Position numbers and translations under genes: made by a program
Notes under the pieces: model-generated
Database searches by the model: none
What the model was told of the DNA's origin: nothing
What the model saw: the letters and a program-made list of their open reading frames with translations, nothing else
Shown here: positions 1 through 12,500 of the stretch, in pieces
Position numbering within the stretch: the first letter of the stretch is position 1
Layout of the letters: each line of letters opens with the position of its first letter
NCBI GenBank assembly: GCA_018389105.1
Contig: JACATO010000052.1
Location: 1,922,001 to 1,986,000 of the forward strand
Reading direction: 5' to 3'
Source of the DNA: Nautilus pompilius
Lineage: Eukaryota; Mollusca; Cephalopoda; Nautilida; Nautilidae
DNA: 64,000 nucleotides

Positions 1-1294
1 AAGATATGTAAGATTAACCATTACAACGTAAGATTAACATTTTAAAAATAAAAACATTCATTTTCACTTGTAGTATATCAGCCAAAGCCAAACTATTAAG
101 ACTGACAATAAGGTAAACAAATACTTTTACATGGAAATATTACCTATTTTTATTTGTTTACATTTAAATGTATGTACCGAAATTAAAGAAATACAGAATA
201 AACAAAGGGGAAATGGTGTTTAAATATATTTGTATTTATTGTCACCTTTAATAATTTTACAATAAATCCAAATAGTAGATGCCATAAAATTGTAAAAAAA
301 AATGGGTATGATGGAAATAATACAATTTGACTGCCTGCTTACTCTACAGAAGTGCTTCCTGAATCATTTCTTTAAAGCACAGGATTTATATAATTTACCA
401 TTGTGAAGAGGCAAAAAGTCTCAAGAAAAGATTGTCATTTGCATGAGAATAAAGAATATTTGAGCAACCAAAAGTGAATTTCACAGAGTCACATGCACTG
501 CACAAATCTAAATCAATGTAGCTTGTTAGACATCACCTAGAATCCCAAACAAGTTCCAGATAAAATCCCAAACAGTTGAACTCTGAAAACTTACAAAACT
601 ACATATACCATTTCAAGCCAACCCTTTTCCTTTATCTACTACTCAGTTATTTTGACCAGGCACAGACAGTTGGAGATGTTATTTAGTCCAGACCTATCTA
701 TCCTTATATTCCATAAATAAAATACTAATCAATACCATGCATTTGTAAACATTATTAGTATTAGTGGACAACCATGCTATGCTAACCCATGACTTTAAGC
801 TAAAATGACTAGCCTCAGTCACAAAAAGTCTGATGTCATTTTTCTATATGTAATTCAGTAGAAATAAACAAAAAACTGTGAAGCTTTAATTTAGTGCCTC
901 AATTAATAGTTCTGATGGTTGTTAATAGAGCCTTTTAGGCGTCAACAGAACAAGCAATTATATAGTATTTCAATATCTCATTTGTGTCTTTGGCAAGGAA
1001 AAGCAGTAATGGATGTTATCTACATGCTTAAAAGCTGAAAGTTAAAAAGAGCAAAAAACTCCTGTTGACTAATTATTTTATTAAATGTTTAAACATAACA
1101 TAGTATTATTTCCTCATTAATAAAGTTTCAGAAATGAAATTAAACTGAATAACAAAACAACATTACAAGGGCACATATTAGGTATTAAAATTTCGGTTTA
1201 ATGTATAAAGAAAGTGGTCCTATAAAAAATTCTTAATTTGCTCAATTGGTTTTTCATTAACTGCATACACCATTATCTACAAAGTAAACCAACA

Positions 1295-1480
1295 GTGAGT
1301 AGTGCAGTGGTCTCCTTTAAGAAGTGTTTGTCAATCCTGTACAAGCCTGAGACTTCCATCTTTGGCAGGAAAATCTATACTAAAGGCTCCTCTTGTTTAG
1401 ATGTGGGAGAAAACCACATGACTAGCTAGAGAAGAAACCATGCCAGTAAGGTTTGATGAAGTAAACCATTATTATGGGAA
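1295..1480 (-). mobile_element. tRNA-derived SINE fragment
   Basis: Minus-strand body of the same family, recognised by ctagctagtcatgtggtttt, then ctcccacatctaaacaaga, and tttcctgccaaagatggaag. The tRNA-like head is not clear, so this is an old or truncated copy. Confidence 0.45.
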
Positions 1481-3029
1481 GCAAGATGGATTTCCCATCT
1501 GCACTATTAAAGGCATTAAAAACAGGTACTGATTGGTAGCATGAAAACAAGTCATACTGAAAAGGCAACATACAAAAAAAAAAGATAGCTAGATTAAAGA
1601 AAGTGAAAAGAAATATCCAGAGGAACATCACTAAGTAATTGAGAGTATTGAGAACTGGTTTAGTGGTTGACAAAGCTTGCAATGATGCATCAAGTATACA
1701 ATATTCTCCACCCAGAAAAAACTGAAAGCTCTAGGGCTCATGATTTTGTCGTTAACATTGTCTAAATATTACAACATAAAGAGAGTCAAATTCAATTATT
1801 ACAGAAGGTATGTGTGTGTTTCCACAATATGACTGTAGTCCCATCTGAAATGGTCAGTACCTTGCTTTTCAATATATTCTCCACAGACCTAATTTAAAAT
1901 ATCACATATTAACAACACAAAAGTAACTTTATACAGATATGCTGTTATCGCTGGACCACTGAATGACTGCCAAGTACATCAACCACATGTTTTATAGGTC
2001 AGATGTAATATTTCAAGAAGCAAAAATAATAACATAAAAGGTAATTAAGCCTGAATTTGATGAGAAATAGGTAAGTAAGGCCATTCTGAGACATATTTAA
2101 CATCCTTTTCCAGGATTTGATAAATAAATGCTCTTTAAACTAATAAATAATTAATTATTCAAGCAACAGCAACAAACATCTTCAGTGAATACTTCTAACC
2201 GATGAAAAAAATATGATGTCATTAAAATGATTTTCTCACTATATGCGGCTATACTTTGACAGAACCCGTTCTTTCAAGTTTAAAGTAACAATGACAGAGT
2301 ACACAAACACGACGCTTTGTAAACACAACATAAAATGTTTGTTTTTTTATATTAGTATATTCTTAGCTCAAGCTGAGTTTCTTTATTTAGAAGAATTGAT
2401 AAGGCATATTACCTAAACTGTTTATAATAATCTCATAGATACACCAAATATAAGAATATAGCTTTGCTAGATAATAATTAATGAGCAGGTTTCATGCAAA
2501 CTAAAGACTTTTAAATGTCAAAGTCAGCTTTTGTATGCATTAGATTGGGAGATACTTATTTTCTTTTTAAAATAAGTAATTGTTTCTATATGAAAGTTTT
2601 TAGAAATTAAATATTACAATTTGGGAGGATGAGACTCTAATGGAAATTGTTATATTCCTTCTTGTTCGTAATAAAATGATTCATTCCAAAGTTATTTTTA
2701 CTTTTCTGTATAATTCAAACAATAAATTGTCAAAATGACTTTTTTTTTAAGTAAGATTTGTATAAAAGAAATGCAATGAAGCAAATCAGTTTAGGTTATA
2801 ACATTGTCAACAGTCTACTGCTAATTTCCAACAAAGGCACTTTTATGGAGGAATTGTCCCTCTTCAAATTTAGTTGTAATAAAATCTGTTGGAGTAACTG
2901 TTTTCTAGGCTGCTGAACCCTAACTTTATCATAATTGGTTTTTAGGCATCCGATGAAGCTATATAAAAATTGTTAGAAATGTAGCCTCCAGCCAGCAGTG
3001 ATGTTTGTGTTGCCATGTGCCACATATAT

Positions 3030-3064
3030 ATGAGAGAGAGAGAGTGTGTGTGTGTATGTGTGTG
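3030..3064. repeat. GA/GT microsatellite
   Basis: Short GA run joined to GT units with one TATG interruption. Confidence 0.95.
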
Positions 3065-3072
3065 GAATCTAC

Positions 3073-3143
3073 CAGTTCTCAAAACAGATAAACGAAAGTT
3101 ATTGATAAAGGTTTGCATGGGGAGACTGTAGCCTGAGCAAGAA
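3073..3143 (-). CDS. Possible small internal exon, 3' part of the gene
   Basis: A strong acceptor (gttttttcaactctttttcattag) is followed by 71 bp open in the frame SCSGYSLPMQTFINNFRLSV then LRT plus one base, ending before gtagat. It joins in frame to the candidate exon at 6070-6127 if that exon uses its 6070 donor. The donor here is only fair. Reading through it runs into the dinucleotide repeat at 3030-3064, so it cannot be coding much further. No family recognised. Confidence 0.33.
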
Positions 3144-6069
3144 CTAATGAAAAAGAGTTGAAAAAACAATAACACAAGATAAAATATCAGGGGAGATAAC
3201 TGTTTAGCAGTAACATGCAGGAGTAAATGATAACAAGAAAATAGCTAGTGTTAAAAATAAGAGAGAGTAAGCAACAAAAGCCTTCATTATTTGTTTTTTT
3301 TTTAACTGTACTATAATTTAGCTCATAAAACCTTCCCGTTCACATCTGTGCAGCATTTTAATTAGCTTTAAAATATAATAATACAATAAATTTTTAAAGT
3401 TTGATAAGATTTATTAAATAAACATTTACTAGCATATATCTTATCAGCATTTTGTTAATTTCACAAATAATAATAGGCCTAGTTCAGTAGTAAATACTGT
3501 CAGATATGAAATAAATTAATATATTAACATAAAATTTGTACACCTGGCTTCACCCAATTTTCAAGTGGTACAGTTGAAGAGATTCTACTACCATCAGAAA
3601 AGGATTAAACACAAGCTAACAAGATTTAACTCCCTTGGATATTTGTTAAACTTTTGTATTAAAAAAAACTTACTCATATGTCTATTGACAAAGAAACTAT
3701 TATGAAAACAACTTTCCATCAATAGGTAAATTTTACATTTTAATGTACAGTAAATATTCAAATGCTAAGAGAACAATGTAACAATTGTAGTATGTAGCTG
3801 AAAGATCCACTGTAGATGAACTTAAGAATTACGATGGTTTGCAACAATTCACTGCAGCATTAACTATCCATGGCTGGACAGTGCTCAAAGTAGTCTCTCT
3901 TTGTAATAACACATGGCTCCTAGACATGACAAAGATGGAAAGTTCACCAGCATTTGTCAGTTGATTGTGTCATCTAAAAGAATCTTAATATACAAGTTTT
4001 CGTATAAATCAGCTTGGAATTAATCTGTTGGCAATCCTTGATCTGACCTGGCAATTTTCCATGCACCTGTTATTACATGGCAATGAAGATAAAAGCCAGC
4101 AAGTTTAGAAGTTTCAAGCTAAACAAGAAACAGATAAATATTTCTTGGTCTGATGATTTCATAGTACAATGTTCTTGATTTAAACTAGTCTGATTATACT
4201 TCTTACAATCTTACCGTTTGTATTTTCTTATTATACATAAAGGCTAATAAAATATTCCAATATGGTTATCATGAATGTTAGTGAAATTTGTTATCAGCAT
4301 GGGAAGTCATTGATTAATACTGTCACTGGTTCAATGAACAATTCTTACAAAAAAAGCAACACAAAGTTAAACCTGTTGCTTACACATTCAGTCAATCCCA
4401 TAACTAAAATATGCTCATTTATAAATAGGACTAATAGCTACTAATCACTTAGTGTTTATGTACCATTTTTCAAATTTAATGTCATGTAGATGTGGTCTTT
4501 TAGGTGATGATACCAATCATTAAAAATGATGTTGCATCCAATGAAAGAAATATTTTTCCTCCTCCTATATCTGGACTTCAAGTCTACTTCTGTTCAAATT
4601 AAAATAACAATAATAAAAACATCTTTTAATGTTTTTGTTTTTTTTAGATTTCAGTACAAACCTGCAATGAAAAGATTTTCATTTGCAACAGCTTCATCAC
4701 TAGATGTTTAACCATTTACTCATATTTTACCTGTAGAAATTTCAGGAAATTTTTTTTTGTTGTTGTTGCAAAATGTAGAATAAAAAAGCAACTAAACTGA
4801 AACTAGATTAAAACTGTATTAGAGTTTGGTTTATTTAACGGTATACAAGATGAATTAACGAATAGTCGTGGATTACAAAGGCTGTAGAAAATGACATCAT
4901 TCAGGTGTAAACAATGTAATACATTTTGTCGTTTTGCTACAGAATTCACTGCAATATCTATAACTGAGTCAGTACTTTCTGTCACAAGTATAATGATGCG
5001 CTTTATAATTGTGTGCTTTCAGTATGGATGCAATGTAATACATGATAATAAAAATCTTTTAAAATCTAAATTCAAAATATGACTTATGAACAATGGTTTA
5101 TATTTAAAATAGTGAAGCAAATACAACATTTCTGATATAAAATTTCCAAACAATGATAAATGGAATCTCAAATTAACTATAGACAATATGAATACGGAAG
5201 AAACATAGATTTCATAGAATTATCTCCCTTGTTTAACAAGCTGCTTCTTGCAAATATGCTGTATCTGATCAGGGACACATCTGAAACAAACTTTTAGAAA
5301 TACTACTAGATAATGCATTATTGAAAATGAGAGACGAATTTTCTTGTTTATGATGATTGATTTTTGCTTGCAGAGCTTTGTTTTTCTAATGAATTTTACA
5401 AGTACACCATAATTCACATTAAAGCAGACATTAGGGATTATGCATTTATATGAGTTACACCACCACTTGTCAAAGTAAGAGGTCTTGAGTGAAGGTCCCT
5501 TCCAGAACTCCTTATTTTATATGTGGAAATAAACCCATGTAACTGGTTAGAGTAGGAGGAGAGGAAACCATACTAGAAAGGTGCGCCAAACCCAGCAGGG
5601 TTTCAAATTCAGGTTCTCAACCTTACCTTAGCAATTCAGTTGTCTAATCAACAAAGCTGTATGCAATAGATCTATGAACAGTTTAAATCACACTAACAGA
5701 TAACTAGTTTGATGCTAATCTAGGGATACTAATCTCCCTTCATATAATCATCAAAGAACTGATAAAACCAGTCATCAAAATTCACCATCAGTTTCAGTGT
5801 AACTAAAACCAAAACTTATGTTTGGCAGAGATACAAGAAATGTACATTTATATTTGTTTGGGTATTGTAAAAACTACAGCTTCTAGTAATAATAAATACC
5901 TTTATTTTGTAACAAAAGTATCTGTATGTACTGGTAATTCAGGTTATATTTGATATGGTAATCAGTTAAATGCTAGTGAAATTATAACCAATGTAGCATG
6001 CACATATATATATATTAACACAGGAAATGTAGTTGCTGACTATCTAGCTACTTTATGCAAAAATGCTAC
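3144..6069. other. Probable intron
   Basis: AT-rich sequence between two candidate exons. It holds one minus-strand SINE copy (about 5459-5665). The short frames at 4.26-5.1 kb lack coding character. Confidence 0.45.
5459..5665 (-). mobile_element. tRNA-derived SINE copy, diverged
   Basis: Minus-strand copy recognised from gctaaggtaaggttgagaac, a tttgaaaccctgctgggtt box-B region, and ccagttacatgggtttattt in the body. The 3' part is degraded. Confidence 0.55.
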
Positions 6070-6127
6070 CTACCATGAAAGTTTGTTCTTATTCCAGCAT
6101 TATAATCAAGAAACAAGTTAGCTTCAC
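6070..6127 (-). CDS. Possible small internal exon after the spectrin repeat
   Basis: A very strong acceptor (continuous pyrimidine tract ending gttttcttaag) precedes a short open stretch whose phase fits the preceding exon: the G left from the 9317-9542 exon plus GT makes glycine, then EANLFLDYNAGIRTNFH. Two donors are possible: gtaggt after position 6074, or gtagca after 6070. The second keeps phase with the candidate exon at 3073-3143 and was chosen for that reason. No domain recognised; the peptide is short, so the claim rests on the splice signals and phase. Confidence 0.4.
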
Positions 6128-7014
6128 CTTAAGAAAACAAAAAAAGGAAAAAGAGAGTAAAGTTTTGATTACTTTTTTTCCTCTCTGCTCAATAATCAAT
6201 TCTCAAAAAAAGTTACAAGAAAAGGAAAACAGGTAAGTGGCATAGTAAATTTATTTGCAGTCTAACTAAATAGCACCACTGTAATTAGTTGAAATAGAAT
6301 TTTAGATATGAAAAGTGGTGCTTTTTGGATGATCTCTTGTTGAGCCTGAGCGATGAACATCTCACTAAACAAGTAATAATTCTTAGTATATTAACATAAG
6401 ATAAAGAAACAGCAAATTAGAAAGCACTTCTAAATCATTTTTAACAAGATCTACCACTTGCAATCTAATTTGCATTCAAATATTTTGGGTTGTTTTTTTT
6501 TGGAAAGTTGATGACAGTTGCAATAATTAGTCATGGTTTGTTGTCTGATTACATCATTTCTTTCCAAATACTAGCTCTGTTAATATGCAACTATTGTGCA
6601 AGTTAACTGAAAACATCAAATTAGATTTCTCAGCAAATTTTAACTTTCAGATGTAATTTGTTTTAAATTTTTATTTACTTACTTATCGTTCAGATCTCTT
6701 TTTGCTAAAGAAACTGAAACAACCATGATATGCCTAAGCCAAACAAACTGCACTCAAAAACTTCCATAAGTTGGACTGGCTATGGGACATGGTTTATTTT
6801 ACTTTCACTTTTAATGAACTCACATCCTATAATAAATCATAGTTATTAAGAGGAGAAAGACAAGCATACAGCTAACGTTTTAGTTGTATTGGTTCCAGGC
6901 ATAGTAAACCTAAAACACTAGTTGCCAAACTAGGTACTGCAGCAAGAAATGGATGTGTGAAGCTGGCCAGTAACATTATTATTTTCATGCAACTTTTAAT
7001 CTTTTGACTGCTTG

Positions 7015-7033
7015 ACACACACACACACACACA
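7015..7033. repeat. CA microsatellite
   Basis: About nine AC units. Confidence 0.95.
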
Positions 7034-7324
7034 TGCATGCTGGTTCTTGTGGCATAATTCACACCGGTGTATAACCCACACAACCCCAATCTCCCACCAA
7101 CATGAGTTGCAGTTACTCCATGGCCCAGAATGCAAGAATTGCCATTATTTTACTCTGTTTTCTTTTTTTAAATGGTCTATGGAAGCATGCTTGCAACTTG
7201 CATTGGGGGTGTTGAAAGTTAGGATCATAAGCATCTGTCACTGTGTTAATGGGGTCACATTAAAAAAAAAAGAAAAAAAGACTGGAGACCAGTCCTAAAA
7301 CTAAGCATAATTATAGTTATAACT

Positions 7325-7530
7325 GAAGACTGTTGAAGCTCGTAAGAGAAGAGAGAACTGAACTTTATCACCATAGACATAGCCACTTTACATGTCCCTG
7401 CACATCACTGATTATTCTATTTGTACAGCTCTGTGGTTTTAAAACAAATTGTTTTTGTGTAAAAACTTGCCAAACACCAGCTCTTGATTTTTAGATAGCA
7501 ATGTTAAGAAACACAAGTAGAAAGAAAATT
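7325..7530 (+). repeat. Unnamed dispersed repeat, copy 1
   Basis: Shares with 8305-8470, in the same orientation, actgttgaagct, gtacatcactagttattctatttg-like sequence (here cacatcactgattattctat), aacttgcca, and the conserved end caatgttaagaaacacaagt. No coding or tRNA-like part recognised. Confidence 0.6.
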
Positions 7531-7563
7531 GTAGCAGCAAGAATTATCTCTGGAAAGATTCAG

Positions 7564-7564
<1 letters not shown>

Positions 7565-7597
<33 letters not shown>

Positions 7598-7642
7598 AGA
7601 GAGAGAGAGAGAGGAGGAGAGAGAGAGAGAGAGAGAGAGAGA
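7565..7642. repeat. TG/GA compound microsatellite
   Basis: A run of TG units passes directly into GA units, about 78 bp in total with one GGA interruption. Confidence 0.97.
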
Positions 7643-8304
7643 AAATTTAATTTAGCAGAACCTTGTGAACACTGCTTGATCAATAGATGCATATTTGAAT
7701 AAAATAAATCAAAATCTTGATTGGTTATGCTAATTTATACAATGATATTAGCAAGAGTTCAAGAGAAATCAATGGTAAATATCAGTCACAACAGGTGGAC
7801 ACAGGGAGATGCTTCCAGATATTTAATTAAGTGTTATTCCAGCTCTGTACATGTGGACTTTGAAGAAAAACAAGATTTTCCACAAAATTTACACTGGACT
7901 TCTGGCCTCTTTCATAAATACTATTCAAATACAATTATGTTCCCAAAATCAAGATGAATGTAAATAAAATCTCATTTTCTGAAAATTAGATGTATGTATG
8001 AGTTAAATAGTGTTTTTAAAAGTAATATTAGTTTACTTTCTGGATAAACTACATTTACTACTACTGAACTCAATATATATTTTATAACGACAGCTTAGTT
8101 AGATTAACATTTTAGCATGAAACTTTGAAGAAAAAACACAAATGTCAGGGAAGCATCCATACTAAAACAGGAACAATATATACACCAGTATTGTGCAAAA
8201 GGGAAAAAAAAAAAAAAAACCAAAAACAAACCAAAAGAGCCAGAGTATTGTTTGTTTTACTACAAGACAACTACACCTAAGAGGAGAGCACAATAAACCA
8301 AATC

Positions 8305-8470
8305 GTCAAACTGTTGAAGCTTGTGAGACAATCAGCTACTGTACATGGTGAAGTACATCACTAGTTATTCTATTTGCACAAAAGTTGCTGCTTTTTTAGA
8401 GTAAGAACTTGCCAGAAACCTGCTCTTGATTATCCGATTGCAATGTTAAGAAACACAAGTAGAAACAAAA
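8305..8470 (+). repeat. Unnamed dispersed repeat, copy 2
   Basis: Diverged partner of 7325-7530, about 1 kb away in direct orientation; the longest identity is caatgttaagaaacacaagt plus agaaa. Could be two insertions of one short element or an old segmental duplication. Confidence 0.6.
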
Positions 8471-9316
8471 TGCTGTGCCATAATCAAACTGAAATCAAAA
8501 CTTAGTTACACAGGTTAAAATTTACAAATTTTCCTTCAACTTTTAATGTGTAATTAAATACAATGTTATTAATTAGCTTAATTATTTGGCAAACTCAGAT
8601 ATCTTAACAACAAAAAGCACAAGATTATAGCAAAGGACACATGTATAAAGTTAAATTAGATTTTTCTCCTTCAGTTTGACTGGCCATAATCTGATAGATG
8701 CATTATGATTTGCCAGATGGTCGGTGTTTTCATCTTTTCTTTCAGTCAACATGCAGTGACTCTTAAAATGGTTTCACTGTCTTTTAATACCTTGATGGGA
8801 GGAAAAACTATTCTAATTTCTGTTGGCAAAGTGAGGCCTAAGACTTTGTAGTAGTCCAATTTTTGGTTTGAATACTGTCTAAACTTAGCAAGAAAGCTTC
8901 TTGTGAATGATATGATGTGGCAGTAAAAAATGTAAAACAAAACAAAGAACATTCAAAGGAAAATTGAGAGATAGAACTATGTATGCAGTGGTTAAGTTAT
9001 CAACCACGTGCAAAAATCTTTTAGAAACAAGTTTACCAAGAGATAAAATTCATTTTAAAGACATTTTTGAAACACACTATTTTGTCTGATTGACTAAAAC
9101 TTATGTATTCATCTTTTTAAATAAACTTTCATTAAAATCAATTTATTTTCAGTACCTAAATACTACTAGAATTTAGTGAATTTACTCAACTTGTAAATAA
9201 ATTTAAAATCTAAATGGATTTACTTGTAATACAAATCAGATTAACATTGACAGTTTTGTAGAGAATTAAGATAAAATGAGCTGGAGGTACATGGTGATGA
9301 GAATCACACAACTTAC

Positions 9317-9542
9317 CTGTCTCGAATACATTAGCAACTGAGTTCTCAAGCGTCGATGTCTCTCCAGGAGAGGATATGCTGTCCTTCCTCGCCACAAATA
9401 CTGCTTTCTCATGCCTAACACATTTCATCAATTCTCTTGCTAAGCGATGTAAAATATCAACTAGCTGCTGACTCCTCCATCTACTCTGTACAGCTGCCTC
9501 TCTGCCCATGTATTGGCTGTTGTTATGTAGCCTACGACTCAC
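9317..9542 (-). CDS. Internal exon, spectrin repeat helix C plus linker
   Basis: Both borders are good on the minus strand: a long pyrimidine tract and branch-point-like actgac before cttag, and a consensus donor (acag/gtaagt). All 226 bp are open, 75 codons plus one base, beginning in phase 0 as the upstream exon requires. Residues 17-37 or so contain AVQSRWRSQQLVDILHRL, the RW-x-x-L pattern of a spectrin third helix. The rest (VRHEKAVFVARKDSISSPG and a Ser/Thr/Asn-rich end) looks like a linker or tail rather than another repeat. An ATG at 9507-9509 and an in-frame stop directly before the acceptor mean it could also serve as a first coding exon. Confidence 0.65.
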
Positions 9543-12500
9543 CTAAGATGATTGGAACGCAGTCAGTGAGCAAGATTTTAAAAGTAGAGGAGGAAAAAAA
9601 AATGCAAGTGATGGAGATAGAAGAGCAGCACCTCTCTAATCATCCTGCTGTCTCTCTCTCTCTTCCCCACTACTATGTTTTTATCTTTAACAGTATATTA
9701 ACCCAGATCTGTAGAATTGATAAGTAATCAATTTGACTGGTATGGTCTGACCTGGCTGCTGCTAAATTACAGCTTCCCTACCCCTGTCTGTGATCACCTC
9801 AGTGCCTGCATGTATTGTGACTAAGCTGATCCGAAATGCCTACAACAAATGTCTATGCTAATAATCACTTAAAACAAAAATGAGAACGAGAGAGAAATTG
9901 TTACTCTAAGCAGTGTTATAGAAGAAAATCTTTAGATCCCTCATGTGATACAAAAATACCCACTGCCACATGAGCAGCAGAGATGATACAGATAAATCAA
10001 TTACAACCTTACAACTTCATTAAACATCAGTATATGAACAATGATTATTTCCATTGCAGGTATCAGAGAAAAAAGCCCAACACTGACTGAATGACTCAGA
10101 GGCAGCCTCTGGCTGTGCTTTATTTCACTCCTGAAATATTTATCATCAAGCATAACTCTCCTACTATTGATCAGCAGGCTTACCTATCTACTTAAAAGCA
10201 CTCAGCTTCCAGTTTCATACCTGTGTTGACATGACTGCATACAAGAAGAATTTACATCAGAGCTGCAGTGACAAATCTCCTGTTTGACAACCTGTCTGTC
10301 AACCAAGCACCTTGCTCTCTTTTTATATCAGCAACTTACTATCATTTTAAAATCCTCTGCGAAATGTTGATAAAAGTATATTTATGAATACCATCAGACT
10401 TCAATCACAATTTTACAAAAACTAAATCAGTATTTCAAGAGACCATTTCAGTCAATACAATCCCTCGCCAAGGCATAATAAATATACAACTATTCCTGTT
10501 AGGTAAAAGAACCACTTTCATTTTCAACAGTTTGACCAGTAAATTAGATTCCATCTTATTGAAAGTAAAAAAAAAAAAAAGTAGTCAAAGAACACAATGG
10601 GTATGTATACTTTCTTTTTTATTTCTGTATTCTGCTGTGAATAGATATCATTATAAATATTGCTCTATATAGAATTGTCCAGTTAGTTGCCTTGGTATAG
10701 CAAGAAAAAACAAATAAATTCATGCTCACACATTATGATATCAAGTTACAGAAAAATTTAATCTGATGAAAAAAAATGGCGCCAAGGTCTATGCTTAAAG
10801 GGGGTGTTTTAATATCTAATGATATGCTAGACAATATATATTACACATATTTTACACATATTATTATTTTTAAAACTTTTCACCAGTAAACTTTAAAATC
10901 TTGATTCCCCCCTTCAAGGCAGATACAACATCTAATTATCAGCCTGACAGCAAGCAACAATTCATGAGAAAATTGTTTTTTTTTTTTAAACCTGTTCTTT
11001 AGTGAATACCTCAGAGAACTTACAAACTATAGAAGTGTTTCATTTCCTTAAAGCAGCATAGATGATCCTGAAATTTTAGCATACATTCATGTTTCAGTTT
11101 CAATGCTAAAATTGCCAATCACAGATTATCAAATACATAAGAATTAATTTTCATACTATCATTCCATGCTACCATCTTATGATTTTGAGCTCTTTTAAAA
11201 TTACAGTAAAGATAATGATATTAGTCACAGTCAGAACCTACAGGCAGCTCATAATCACCACCAGCCAAACACCAGACAGCACTACCAGCAACTATGATAC
11301 ACATGCAGTTGTTTGTGATTTTCTTGATAAGATAGATAGTGCATTAACTACCATACATGTGAATTTAAAAATAAATACTGTTTAAATTTACTGAAACAGG
11401 TAGCTGTTACCAAACATGTTTTCAGTTCTTTACAGCTCTGAATAACATGGAGACTATGTTTATTTAAGCACACATCAGGTTAATTGCTGATCAATTTAAC
11501 TTAAGTCTATTCAACTCTTAGTTAAAGAGCATCTGTTTTTGTTGTTTTTTGTTTGTTTTTTAAGTACCCAGTAAATGGTTTTTAACATTTAAGATAAGTT
11601 TAAAATTAATATTAATTTTAATAATGATCAAAAACTATGGTGTTGCTAGTTATAAATTACTGGAACTATCTATCTTATATACATATATTTAAAAAGAAAA
11701 AAATCTCATGACAGTGCTCAGAAGCTTCCACGAACCATAATGGAGTTCTAAAATACATCTCACATTTTAACTTTCTTTCTGACAATTTAAAAAGAAATAA
11801 ACTCCAAAAATTAACTCTTTTATCTGACTAACACGCATCATCAACCAATCATTATACATATTTTAAAAAAATAATAACAAAAAATATTACAGGTAGAGTA
11901 TGTGATATAATAAAATAAATAGCATATTTCATGGCAATTTACAGGTGTCTACTTTACACTGACAGAAAAATAGCTAACTACCTGCATCAAACATTTCGTA
12001 CACCAATCAAGCAGTAAAATGCAGCACTGGACATAGGTGCTGTCCTAAGAAATGAAGACAGAAAGTACAGTTTACCTCTGTAACTTTTTTTTTTATTTTC
12101 AATGGAAGACATTTTATTTTTCTTGACAAACAATAATTTGTCTGTTTTTCCTGTCTTTGCCACATTGTGACAGTCACAAGATTTTTCTGTAATTTAAAAA
12201 GAAAGAGGAGTCTCCATAAAACCTATTTTTAATAAGTTTTTTTTTTTACAGAACTCAAGTCTTTTCAATTTCTAAAAAGATCTTTCTACCAATGCCATTA
12301 CACAATAGTAGTATTAGTGATGTAAAGGTGACTTAGACCTGGACAGACAAAAGCAATATTCCAATCGACAATATACAATAGTAACCCATCTCTTACTGAA
12401 TAACATTATATCTGTCTTATACAGAAAGACTTTAAGGTATTTTCCTTTCTTTTCTTTTTACATATCAACACGTGACACATAGTGAAACCTGGCAAACAGA

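Larger units (their letters stand above)
1..3072. other. AT-rich noncoding stretch, probable intron or 3' flank
   Basis: Apart from an old minus-strand SINE copy near 1.3-1.5 kb and a GA/GT repeat at 3030-3064, I see only AT-rich unique sequence with short chance reading frames. A weak exon-like stretch ends at about 2412 (minus) but its acceptor is poor and I do not call it. Confidence 0.5.
6128..9316. other. Probable intron with microsatellites and a repeat pair
   Basis: Contains a CA tract (7015-7033), a long TG/GA microsatellite (7565-7642) and two diverged copies of an unnamed repeat (about 7325-7530 and 8305-8470). The reading frames here (for example minus 6872-7135 and 8746-8952) show no domain or convincing splice pair. 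Confidence 0.5.

Noticed and set aside
4200-4250. 29-bp micro-exon candidate before a gtaaga donor (minus)
   Set aside because: Too short and in too AT-rich a context to separate from chance.
10180-10330. TATAAAA-like string followed by an acceptor and donor, as a possible promoter and untranslated exon
   Set aside because: All frames are closed, and the 9317-9542 exon has its own acceptor and joins coding exons; nothing shows transcription starts here.
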